In this document: positions 1-5,546 of the stretch, piece after piece
How the letters are laid out: every line of letters begins with the position of its first letter
Position numbering within the stretch: position 1 is the stretch's first letter
Assembly (NCBI GenBank): GCA_025922995.1
Contig: JAICGT010000097.1
Span: 1-5,547 of the forward strand
Length of the DNA: 5,547 nt
Direction of reading: 5' to 3'
From: Fimbriimonadales bacterium
GTDB taxonomy: Bacteria; Armatimonadota; Fimbriimonadia; Fimbriimonadales; ATM1
Notes under the pieces: model-generated
What the model was told of the DNA's origin: nothing
What the model saw: only the letters and a program-made list of their open reading frames with translations
Database searches by the model: none
Position numbers and translations under genes: made by a program

Positions 1-486
1 GCCGCCGCTCAGGCGCGACGCCTTCTTGCCGAACTCGTTCTCTGTAAATCCCATACGGTTGAGGACCAGGCGGACGTCGGTTTCCGCAGCGTAGCCTCGG
101 TTGTCGAGGAAGTGCTCGTGAAGGACGGAGAATTCTTCAAGTTCGGCTTCGGTGGGGTCGTCTTCGAGCCGTTTTTCTAATTCGGCGAGACGATCGCGGA
201 GGTCCAGCACGTGCTTGCGGGATTCCTCGGCGACCTGGCGGACTGTAGCAGTCTCGTCGAACTGGGCGACTTGGCTCAGGTAGTCCACCTCGGCGCCACG
301 CGCGAGATTGATGCTGCCTTCGTCGAGTTCGATCTCGCCGGTGAGGGCTTTCAGGAGGGTGCTCTTCCCTTCTCCGTTTCTGCCGACGAGCGCTACCTTC
401 TCGCCGGCGTACACTCGGAATCCGACGCCCTCAAAAACGAGGTCGCCGCCGAAGGACTTGGACGCGTTTGTGACCGAGAGGAGCAC
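1..486 (-). CDS. ABC-F family ATP-binding protein, N-terminal part (cut by window start)
   Basis: This is the first 162 codons of an ABC-F (Uup/YheS/EttA-like) ATPase. These are soluble proteins with two nucleotide-binding domains and no membrane part, mostly acting on the ribosome. The translation reads VLLSVTNASKSFGG, then the Walker A loop GRNGEGKST (residues 35-43), the Q-loop YLSQ (69-72), a charged helical stretch (about 87-125), GYAAETDVR (131-139) and the signature LSGG (159-162), where the window ends. Walker B and the second domain lie outside. The GTG at 486 is the only usable start because an in-frame TAA sits at 498-496. There is no clear Shine-Dalgarno site. It begins 20 nt after the stop of the glcD-type gene on the same strand, so co-transcription is likely. 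The exact ABC-F subfamily cannot be told from this half. Confidence 0.93.
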   Translation of the reverse strand, partial: MLLSVTNASKSFGGDLVFEGVGFRVYAGEKVALVGRNGEGKSTLLKALTGEIELDEGSINLARGAEVDYLSQVAQFDETATVRQVAEESRKHVLDLRDRLAELEKRLEDDPTEAELEEFSVLHEHFLDNRGYAAETDVRLVLNRMGFTENEFGKKASRLSGG

Positions 487-506
487 CGGATAAGGTTACC
501 AGCAGC

Positions 507-1871
507 CTAGTGCGCTGCCCGGCGGCGGACGCGGACTTCTACGCAGGTTTTCTCGGACGGTAAGACCTTCCCTGGGTTGCAGTTGCCTTCCGGATTGAAG
601 ATAGCTTTGAGCTGTGATTGGAGGTGGAGGGAGGCTTCATCGAACATTTCGCCGAGTAGGTCGATTTTTTCGACGCCGATGCCGTGCTCGCCCGTGACGC
701 TGCCGCCGAGGGATAGGCATTTTTTCATGACTTTATGGCCGGCGTCAACGACGCGGTCGACTTGGTCTGGGTCGCGGTCGTCGAATAGAAATATGGGGTG
801 CAGGTTGCCGTCTCCGGCGTGGAAAATGTTGGCGACCCGCAGGCCTGCTTCGTCTGCGGCTTGCGCGACGAATTCGAGCATTTCGGGGAGTTTCGACCGC
901 GGGATAACGCCATCGTGCGTTACCATGCTTGGCGACAACCTGCCGATCGCGCCGATGCCCTTTTTGCGTGCGATCCATAAATTTGCGCGGTCGGTTTCGT
1001 TTTCTGCCGACCTTATTTCTTTTGCGTTGTTTGCGCGTAGGATTTCGGTTACTTGCGCGATCTCAACGGGAGCTTCTTCACCGTCGCATTCGATTAATAA
1101 AAGCGCCATTGCATCGGTCGGCAATCCTAAACCGAAGGCTTTTTCGACCGCTTCCAGAATGACGTGATCCATCATTTCCAGCGCTGCGGGGACGATGCCG
1201 GCGGCGATGATGTCGCTCACCGATTGGGTGGCATCGCGGATGGAATCGAACGCGGCGAGGACGGTGCGGATGACCGTAGGGATCGGCGTGAGGCGAACCC
1301 ATGCTTCTGTGACGATTCCCAGCGTGCCTTCCCCGCCGACGATGAAACCGACCAGGTCCAGTCCCGGGCCGCCGGCGACCTTGCCGCCAAACTCGCCTAT
1401 CAATCCATCCGGCATCACCATCGTTACGCCGGTGACATGGTCGGCGGTCACCCCATACTTCAGCGTGTGCGGGCCGCCGCTGTTTTCGGCTATGTTGCCG
1501 CCGAGAGTGCACACGGTTTGGCTGCTGGGGTCCGGCGCAAAGTGGAGGCCCAGGTGTTCGACAGCCCTCGAAATTGCGAGATTGGGGCAACCGGTTTGTG
1601 CAAGAAGAAGGCGATTCTCTGCATCTATCTTTAAGATTTTGCGCATGCGGGTTGTTGCGATTACCACTCCGCCCGCTGCCGGGAGCGCGCCTCCGCTGAG
1701 GCCGGTTCCCGCGCCGCGTGGCGTGAAGGGAATCTCGTGTTCGTTGCAGATGCGGACGGTGGCGGCGACTTCCTCCGTGGTTTCGGGGAAGACTACGTAG
1801 TTGGGGTGCTGGCGGTGGACGGTGTAGGCGTCGCAGTCGTAAGCGCGCTCGGCGGCGTCGCCGGTTAGCAC
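507..1871 (-). CDS. glcD: FAD-linked oxidase, GlcD (glycolate/D-lactate oxidase) family
   Basis: This is a flavoprotein of the GlcD/D-lactate dehydrogenase family, which oxidises 2-hydroxyacids such as glycolate or D-lactate to 2-oxoacids. From the GTG at 1871 it has 454 residues. The FAD-binding PCMH domain shows PRGAGTGLSGG (51-61), DPSSQTVCTLGGNIAENSGG (114-133), KYG (138-140) and GGEGTLGIVTEA (179-190). The C-terminal domain shows GVIPRSKLPE (321-330), HAGDGNLHP (351-359) and GEHGIG (394-399), ending near NPGKVLP (432-438). No glcE or glcF partner is visible, so the true substrate and electron acceptor are open. The start is doubtful. The frame is open up to an in-frame TAG at 1937-1935, and the 16 codons upstream of 1871 read TDIARRFIDLLGEKR, typical N-terminal sequence for this family. 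A CTG at 1919, with GGAGG 9 nt before it, is a candidate start giving about 470 residues. Confidence 0.92.
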   Translation of the reverse strand: MLTGDAAERAYDCDAYTVHRQHPNYVVFPETTEEVAATVRICNEHEIPFTPRGAGTGLSGGALPAAGGVVIATTRMRKILKIDAENRLLLAQTGCPNLAISRAVEHLGLHFAPDPSSQTVCTLGGNIAENSGGPHTLKYGVTADHVTGVTMVMPDGLIGEFGGKVAGGPGLDLVGFIVGGEGTLGIVTEAWVRLTPIPTVIRTVLAAFDSIRDATQSVSDIIAAGIVPAALEMMDHVILEAVEKAFGLGLPTDAMALLLIECDGEEAPVEIAQVTEILRANNAKEIRSAENETDRANLWIARKKGIGAIGRLSPSMVTHDGVIPRSKLPEMLEFVAQAADEAGLRVANIFHAGDGNLHPIFLFDDRDPDQVDRVVDAGHKVMKKCLSLGGSVTGEHGIGVEKIDLLGEMFDEASLHLQSQLKAIFNPEGNCNPGKVLPSEKTCVEVRVRRRAAH

Positions 1872-1927
1872 GCGCTTTTCGCCGAGGAGGTCTATGAAGC
1901 GTCGAGCTATGTCAGTCAGCGCCTCAA

Positions 1928-1963
1928 CCCTCCCCTAGCCCCTCCCGATCTTGGGAGGGGGAT
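1928..1963 (-). repeat. G/C-rich intergenic palindromic repeat, copy 1
   Basis: The core is CCCCTCCC, a 6-nt loop, then GGGAGGGG (perfect 8-bp arms, 1939-1960), followed toward the glcD gene by a further GGGGAGGG. Read on the minus strand (ATCCCC, TCCC, AG, GGG, GGGGCT, GGGAGG in order) it aligns with the element at 3508-3544 on the plus strand. It looks like a dispersed intergenic element rather than a gene-specific site. It supplies both the in-frame TAG that closes the glcD frame upstream and the only Shine-Dalgarno-like sequence near that gene's start. Confidence 0.6.
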
Positions 1964-1978
1964 TTTCTGCATCATACG

Positions 1979-1989
1979 CGCATTATGCG
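1979..1989. promoter_or_regulatory. Short palindrome in the divergent gap, possible operator
   Basis: CGCAT-T-ATGCG is a perfect dyad with 5-bp arms, 12 nt before the ATG of the oxidoreductase and in the gap shared with the divergent glcD gene. The position would suit a regulator site or part of a promoter, but the arms are short and could arise by chance. No convincing -35/-10 pair was found, although TTTTCT near 1963 and CATTAT near 1981 are weak candidates. Confidence 0.2.
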
Positions 1990-2001
1990 AAACTTACGTC
2001 G

Positions 2002-2991
2002 ATGACAGAAACGATAGGCGTGGGAATCGTCGGCTACGGCGCGATGTATTCCATGGGCAAACACCACAGCGCCGAGGTGCGGGCGACAGCTGGAATGAAG
2101 CTGCGCGCGATTTACGACCTGTTGCCGGAGCGCAGAGACGCTGCAAAAGAAGAGCAGCCCGATGCAACCGTATACGACAGCTACGAAGAGCTGCTCGCGG
2201 ATGACAGCGTCGACCTCGTTGTTCTGGTGACGCCGCACCACACCCATTGCGCTCTCTCCGTGCAAGCCAGTCGGGCCGGCAAGCACGTGATGACCGAGAA
2301 GGTGATGTGCCTGGATGTTGCGGAAGCCGACGAAATGATCCGAGCCGCGAACGAAGCCGGACGACTGCTCACGGTCTATCAAAACAGGCGGTGGGACGGC
2401 GACTTTCTAACCGTCCAAAAGGTTCTGCAAAGCGGGCAGTTGGGCGAACTGTTCCAAATCGAAAGCAGCGTAAACGGGTTTTATTTCCCCGACGGCTGGC
2501 GCGGAGTGAAGCAGTGCGGCGGGGGAATGCTCTACGACTGGGGAGCGCATTTGGTCGACCAAATCTGCACGCTGATGAGGCCGGCGCAACCGACGTCTGT
2601 TTATGCGATCTCCCACGCAGGAGCGCACGACGTCGACATCGAAACCCAGACCACGGCGATGATCACATTCGACAACGGCGTCAGCGCAGAAATCGACGTC
2701 GGCTGCATGAGCCATATCGCGCGGCCGAGATGGCTGATCCGAGGAAACAAGGGCGCGCTTTCGATGCCCGATTGGAACACCGCGGTGATCAAAACCGCGC
2801 AAACCGAGACGCGAATCGACGTCGAGAAGCCAAACTGGCGCGCAATCTATCAAAACGTAGCCGACCATTTAACCAAAGGGCGGCACCTGCACGTCACGGC
2901 AAAGGACGTCCGCTCGGCGATGCAGGTGCTCGACGCGGCGTTCCTCAGCGCCAACACAGGCGAAGTCGCAAAAATCGGAGGTAAAAACTAA
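2002..2991 (+). CDS. Gfo/Idh/MocA family NAD(P)-dependent oxidoreductase
   Basis: This is a 329-residue dehydrogenase of the Gfo/Idh/MocA family, whose members oxidise or reduce sugars, inositols and related polyols with NAD(P). The N-terminal Rossmann fold starts IGVGIVGYGAM (5-15), followed by YDSYEELLADDSVDLVVLVTP (58-78, slightly interrupted from consensus). The family's catalytic lysine is in EKVM (99-102), where most members have EKP. The C-terminal domain has GGGMLYDWGAHLVDQ (173-187), with Asp179 and His183 at the usual catalytic positions. The length is normal. The ATG at 2002 is preferred over an upstream TTG at 1951 because the 17 extra codons come from the intergenic repeat and show no family similarity. 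No strong ribosome-binding site precedes it. It is 3 nt from the EVE-domain gene. The sugar substrate cannot be predicted. Confidence 0.93.
   Translation: MTETIGVGIVGYGAMYSMGKHHSAEVRATAGMKLRAIYDLLPERRDAAKEEQPDATVYDSYEELLADDSVDLVVLVTPHHTHCALSVQASRAGKHVMTEKVMCLDVAEADEMIRAANEAGRLLTVYQNRRWDGDFLTVQKVLQSGQLGELFQIESSVNGFYFPDGWRGVKQCGGGMLYDWGAHLVDQICTLMRPAQPTSVYAISHAGAHDVDIETQTTAMITFDNGVSAEIDVGCMSHIARPRWLIRGNKGALSMPDWNTAVIKTAQTETRIDVEKPNWRAIYQNVADHLTKGRHLHVTAKDVRSAMQVLDAAFLSANTGEVAKIGGKN
2977..2982 (+). promoter_or_regulatory. Shine-Dalgarno site for the EVE-domain gene
   Basis: GGAGGT lies inside the last codons of the oxidoreductase gene, 12 nt before the ATG at 2995. It is one of the few strong ribosome-binding sites in the window. 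Its place upstream of a 3-nt gene gap suggests that the two genes are co-translated from one transcript. Confidence 0.6.
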
Positions 2992-2994
2992 AAC

Positions 2995-3465
2995 ATGGCT
3001 AAGAAATACTGGTTGATGAAAACAGAGCCCGACTGCTACTCCTACGAAGACCTCGAAAAAGAAAAGCGCGGGCAGGGGCACTGGGAAGGCGTGCGCAATT
3101 TCCAGGCGCGCAATTTCATGAAAGAACAAATGTCGATCGGCGACGGCGTTTTGTTTTATTACAGCAGCTGTGCCGAGCCGGGCGTTGCCGCGATCGCGGA
3201 AGTCGCAAGCGAACCGTATCCCGACCACACGCAATTCGATCCCAAAAGCCAATACTACGACCCGACGGCAAACCCCGACAAGCCGAAGTGGTGGATGGTC
3301 GACGTCAAACCCGTGAAAAAACTCCCCAAATATGTTTCGCTAAAAGACATGCACGCCAACCCCGACCTCGAAGGAATGGTCACACTCCGAAAGGGAAACC
3401 GCCTCAGCATCACACCCGTCAGCCCCGAGCATTGGAAGGCCGTCCGAAAGATGGGCGGGCTGTAG
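2995..3465 (+). CDS. EVE domain-containing protein (THYN1-like)
   Basis: This 156-residue protein is essentially one EVE domain, a PUA-like fold related to YTH and ASCH domains and thought to read modified nucleobases. The human member is thymocyte nuclear protein 1; roles of the bacterial stand-alone proteins are poorly known. Family hallmarks are YWLMKTEP (5-12), WEGVRNFQARN (30-40), GDGVLFYYS (49-57), PGVAAIAEV (62-70), YYDPTA (87-92), PKWWMVDV (97-104) and LRKGNRLSI (131-139). The aromatic residues that line the base pocket in this family are largely present. Length and start are normal, with GGAGGT upstream. It follows the oxidoreductase by 3 nt. No restriction or modification genes are nearby, so a defence role is not supported here; a housekeeping nucleic-acid role is equally possible. 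Confidence 0.95.
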   Translation: MAKKYWLMKTEPDCYSYEDLEKEKRGQGHWEGVRNFQARNFMKEQMSIGDGVLFYYSSCAEPGVAAIAEVASEPYPDHTQFDPKSQYYDPTANPDKPKWWMVDVKPVKKLPKYVSLKDMHANPDLEGMVTLRKGNRLSITPVSPEHWKAVRKMGGL

Positions 3466-3507
3466 CTACGGAATCGTAGACACCGTCGCAGTAAAGGGTG
3501 ATCCGAT

Positions 3508-3544
3508 ATCCCCGTCCCGAGCTTGGGGGGGCTTGAAGGGAGGT
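3508..3544 (+). repeat. G/C-rich intergenic repeat, copy 2
   Basis: This lies in the 99-bp gap between two convergent transcription units. Reading ATCCCCGTCCC, then AGCTT, a run of seven G, CTTGAA and GGGAGG, it aligns with the reverse complement of copy 1 with a few mismatches and small indels. The inverted arms are poorer than in copy 1. It may also act as a two-way transcription terminator, since it is the only hairpin-like sequence between the converging genes, but no T-tract follows. The remainder of the gap holds nothing else recognisable. Confidence 0.5.
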
Positions 3545-3564
3545 GCCTTTTCTGGCGGCGGCCG

Positions 3565-3738
3565 CTATCTTAGCCGATCGAGTAGAAGCACCACTCCGAC
3601 GAAAAGCACGCAACCGAGTACAAGCAGCACTACGCTATAAGGGTTGGAGACCATGTCGACCCTTCTGATCTGAACGATTACCGCTCCGAATGCGAGGCCG
3701 AGCACGACAAGAGCGAGCGCAGTTCTGTTCTTATCCAC
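3565..3738 (-). CDS. Small two-helix membrane protein (57 aa), unknown function
   Basis: Not recognised. The 57-residue product starts MDKNRTALAL and has two hydrophobic helices (about 6-23 and 33-53) joined by a short polar linker QIRRVDMVSNPYS, ending in LLLDRLR. An ATG at 3786 would give 73 residues. The GTG at 3738 is preferred because it lies 1 nt after the TAG of a tiny upstream frame, and because its N-terminus resembles that of the 23-aa frame at 3856-3927. It is the last ORF of the minus-strand run before the convergent gap. The linker and second helix (RVDM, then LL, ending LLLDR) loosely resemble the 68-aa protein behind hppD (RMDL, ending LLYLSER), suggesting common origin. Translation is not proven. 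Confidence 0.45.
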   Translation of the reverse strand: MDKNRTALALVVLGLAFGAVIVQIRRVDMVSNPYSVVLLVLGCVLFVGVVLLLDRLR

Positions 3739-3739
3739 G

Positions 3740-3843
3740 CTACAGCGTACCGCCCGGCTTCCGAAAAACCAGGACCATAACCGCAATGCAAATCCCCAGG
3801 ATGATCAGAAGCAGCACCAGAAATCCGGCTTAGGAATCAGCAT
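3740..3843 (-). pseudogene. Tiny membrane-peptide frame, probably frameshifted
   Basis: From ATG at 3843 the frame reads MLIPKPDFWCCF and stops. Supplying one base after CCG-GA would place MLIPKP in frame with a hydrophobic run beginning FLVLLLIILGICIAV and ending VFRKPGGTL at TAG 3742-3740. The downstream part alone could be read from a GTG at 3817 as a 25-aa single-helix peptide. The TAG is followed after 1 nt by the GTG of the 57-aa ORF. The C-terminal GTL and stop share their DNA with the ends of hppD and the 68-aa ORF. No Shine-Dalgarno site is visible. This could be a decayed gene copy, a real micro-protein, or chance. Confidence 0.25.
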
Positions 3844-4159
3844 GGTGGCTCGAAGCTAGCCGGTAGCCACTACCAACGCTAAGGTGACCAGCGACAGAAG
3901 TAGTGCGACTCTGTGGTTCCTGTTCACAGACGGCGAACGGGCTTACCGAATCCTTGGGCGCTCCTCTTTGGTATTGAGGACCCAACGAAAGCAACATCAT
4001 TGCCATCAATGCGAGGAGGACATATGCTTGCCACCAATCACCTGAGGCCATGGCGCCGACGATGGTGAGTATGACCAACGCCATCAGGAGCCCTGTCCAC
4101 AGTAGCTGGAACAGCCTTTTTCGGCGATTTCTCTTCGGAGAGTAGTTTATCGACAGCAT
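3830..4159 (-). CDS. Small membrane protein (109 aa), C-terminus possibly frameshifted
   Basis: Not recognised. The N-terminus is very basic (SPKRNRRKRLF, 7-17), followed by two hydrophobic helices (about 18-38 and 44-60) with the linker ASGDWW. After residue 60 the sequence loses protein-like character (polar, Ser/His-rich, no helix). A different reading frame there runs through KRSAQGFGKPVRRL to a TGA at 3926-3924, which overlaps a GTG start in the GTGA arrangement seen elsewhere in this cluster. The present C-terminal 45 or so residues may therefore come from a frameshift. The ATG at 4159 overlaps the end of the remnant gene upstream and has no clear ribosome-binding site. The two-helix hairpin layout with a charged end is shared with the neighbouring small ORFs. 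Confidence 0.45.
   Translation of the reverse strand: MLSINYSPKRNRRKRLFQLLWTGLLMALVILTIVGAMASGDWWQAYVLLALMAMMLLSLGPQYQRGAPKDSVSPFAVCEQEPQSRTTSVAGHLSVGSGYRLASSHHADS
3856..3927 (-). CDS. Possible 23-aa single-helix membrane peptide
   Basis: GTG at 3927 opens a short frame, MNRNHRVALLLSLVTLALV and four more residues, ending at TAG 3858-3856. It lies within the 3' part of the 109-aa ORF in another frame. The N-terminal pattern (Asn/Asp, basic, Asn, basic, then Ala-Leu hydrophobics) parallels MDKNRTALAL of the 57-aa ORF, so it may be the remaining first helix of a related gene. There is no ribosome-binding site, but the GTG overlaps a TGA in a third frame, which would permit coupling. Weakly supported. 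Confidence 0.2.
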   Translation of the reverse strand: MNRNHRVALLLSLVTLALVVATG

Positions 4160-4337
4160 GCCGCGGAGGGCCCGTCGTTGAGCATGGTGAGGACGTTCGC
4201 CGCATCGGCGGCAATCTGCGTCACCTCCCCGGCGCGGTCAGCCCGAGAGTCGTGCCGTTGATCGCGGCCTGCGCCGAGAAGTTGTTATGCCACGTGATGA
4301 GCGCGGCTTGTGAGTGTGGGTACCAATCTGATGGCAT
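4147..4337 (-). pseudogene. Frameshifted, truncated N-terminus of a 'W..NF…GLTA' family protein
   Basis: From ATG at 4337, with GGAGGA 6 nt upstream, the frame reads MPSDWYPHSQ and on through ALITWHNNFSAQAA to LGLTAPGR, ending at TGA 4223-4221 after 38 residues. A one-base shift at GCGCCGGGGAGG continues the same protein as EVTQIAADAANVLTMLNDG to a TAA at 4149-4147. From memory, an N-terminus of this kind (M..DWIP, then LL.W..NF, then GLTA, then an Ala-rich helix) is found on hypothetical secreted or surface proteins of roughly 150-300 residues in Planctomycetota, Acidobacteriota and relatives; I cannot give it a family accession. Here only about 60 residues remain, so the gene is both frameshifted and cut short. 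Its ribosome-binding site lies in the last unit of the 21-bp repeat array. Confidence 0.6.
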
Positions 4338-4338
4338 A

Positions 4339-4506
4339 GAAGTTCCTCCGAATGGATTGTAGCAATCTCTGGGTGGTTTGCGGAGGTTTCCGAGTACTTT
4401 GGAGAGTTCTCCGAATGGTTTGGAGGCCTCTCTGAATGACTTGGAGAGTTCTACAGATGACTTGGGGGATTCTCTGAATCACCTGGAGAATTCTCTGGAT
4501 GACCTA
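4339..4506 (-). repeat. Eight degenerate 21-bp tandem repeats
   Basis: The units are 4339-4359, 4360-4380, 4381-4401, 4402-4422, 4423-4443, 4444-4464, 4465-4485 and 4486-4506. On the plus strand most carry TTCTC or TCTCTG near the middle and end in GA-CTTG or GGTTTG. On the minus strand, in the frame of the 95-aa ORF, each unit encodes seven residues resembling SHSENSP or NHSENSP. Units 4-8 on the far side of a TAG in unit 3 keep this frame. Weak echoes extend one unit either side. There are no spacers, so this is a minisatellite, not a CRISPR array. It is visibly poorer in G+C than hppD. Confidence 0.9.
4344..4349 (-). promoter_or_regulatory. Shine-Dalgarno site of the remnant gene
   Basis: GGAGGA on the minus strand, 6 nt before the ATG at 4337. 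It supports that ATG as a once-functional start and lies in the final unit of the 21-bp array. Confidence 0.55.
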
Positions 4507-4738
4507 GCGTGTTCTTCTTGAAGCGCTCAACCCTCTCCTTTTGCCATTCCTCTAGCTGGCGTTCTCGGTGCCGCCACTGCAATGAAAAGATTGCGAGTGC
4601 TAAGAGCACGAATCCACTAAAATACAAGGTGAGCGTGACGGGCAGGTCTTCAGTTCTTGTGGTATCGAAGATTGCAAACATGCCCAGGAAAAGGAACGCC
4701 ACAAACGGAACCCAAACCCACATGTGCTTCGGTCTCAC
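4451..4738 (-). CDS. Small two-helix membrane protein with charged tail (95 aa), unknown function
   Basis: Not recognised. The product has two hydrophobic helices (about 7-25, WVWVPFVAFLFLGMFAIF, and 35-55), then a highly charged helical segment RHRERQLEEWQKERVERFKK (56-75), likely cytoplasmic and possibly coiled-coil, and a Pro/Ser/Asn/Glu tail GHPENSP-GDSENPP-SHL encoded by the 21-bp repeats. The GTG at 4738 overlaps the TGA of the 68-aa ORF as GTGA, indicating translational coupling. An ATG five codons in is an alternative. The TAG stop at 4453-4451 falls inside repeat unit 3. The same frame then stays open for 70 more codons to TGA 4240-4238, so the protein was probably once longer. Role unknown. 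Confidence 0.65.
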   Translation of the reverse strand: MRPKHMWVWVPFVAFLFLGMFAIFDTTRTEDLPVTLTLYFSGFVLLALAIFSLQWRHRERQLEEWQKERVERFKKNTLGHPENSPGDSENPPSHL

Positions 4739-4941
4739 AGCGTCCCGTCATTCCCCTTCGGGGGGGAATCATCTTGCTCAGGATGTCGCTCGCTGAGATA
4801 CAGAAGGACGAAGACGAGGATTACAACGGGAAGGACCAACATATCCATCAGATCCATCCTTCCAAAAAGAAGCGCTACGAGAGCCGACCAAGTGAGTACC
4901 GCCGCCAACCACGCGCCATAGTTGATCAGCCTACTAACCAT
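4735..4941 (-). CDS. Small two-helix membrane protein behind hppD (68 aa), unknown function
   Basis: Not recognised. ATG at 4941 lies 2 nt after the hppD stop. The product reads MVSRLINYGAWLAAVLTW, with a first helix at about 8-27, the linker GRMDLMD (27-33), a second helix at about 34-49 (MLVLPVVILVFVLLYL), and a polar acidic tail SERHPEQDDSPPKGNDGTL. It is probably a helical hairpin in the inner membrane. A longer Arg/Pro-rich frame upstream of this ATG is the antiphase shadow of hppD and is not part of the protein. Its stop overlaps the GTG of the 95-aa ORF. Its last codons and stop are the same 11 nt as those of hppD. Nothing ties it functionally to tyrosine breakdown beyond position. Confidence 0.7.
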   Translation of the reverse strand: MVSRLINYGAWLAAVLTWSALVALLFGRMDLMDMLVLPVVILVFVLLYLSERHPEQDDSPPKGNDGTL

Positions 4942-4943
4942 TT

Positions 4944-5546
<603 letters not shown>

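Noticed and set aside
211..510. 99-aa plus-strand ORF
   Set aside because: It lies opposite the ABC-F gene, whose Walker A, Q-loop and signature motifs are clear on the minus strand.
1195..1800. 201-aa plus-strand ORF and other long frames opposite glcD
   Set aside because: They are antisense to a well-conserved FAD oxidase; composition is Pro/Thr/Ser-rich shadow sequence.
1951..2001. TTG start giving 17 extra residues on the Gfo/Idh/MocA protein
   Set aside because: The extra codons derive from the intergenic repeat and precede the natural Rossmann-fold N-terminus at ATG 2002.
2995..3465. EVE-domain protein as part of a modification-dependent defence system
   Set aside because: No nuclease, helicase or methyltransferase partner is present, and the protein is a stand-alone THYN1-like type common outside defence loci.
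3466..3564. Possible intrinsic terminator between the convergent units
   Set aside because: The G/C-rich element has an imperfect hairpin and no T-tract on either strand, so it is listed only as a repeat.
3841..3849. GCCACCATG on the minus strand, resembling a eukaryotic Kozak start
   Set aside because: The context is bacterial and the ATG opens only a 12-codon frame; the match is coincidental.
4285..4482. 65-aa minus-strand frame made of heptads such as IQRIPQV and IRRTLQS
   Set aside because: It is an alternative frame of the 21-bp array. Changes between units are better explained by the frame of the 95-aa ORF, and the frame runs on into the remnant gene with no start signal.
4339..4506. 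Regular 21-bp periodicity considered as a CRISPR array
   Set aside because: Units are directly adjacent with no spacers and are divergent in sequence; this is a coding minisatellite.
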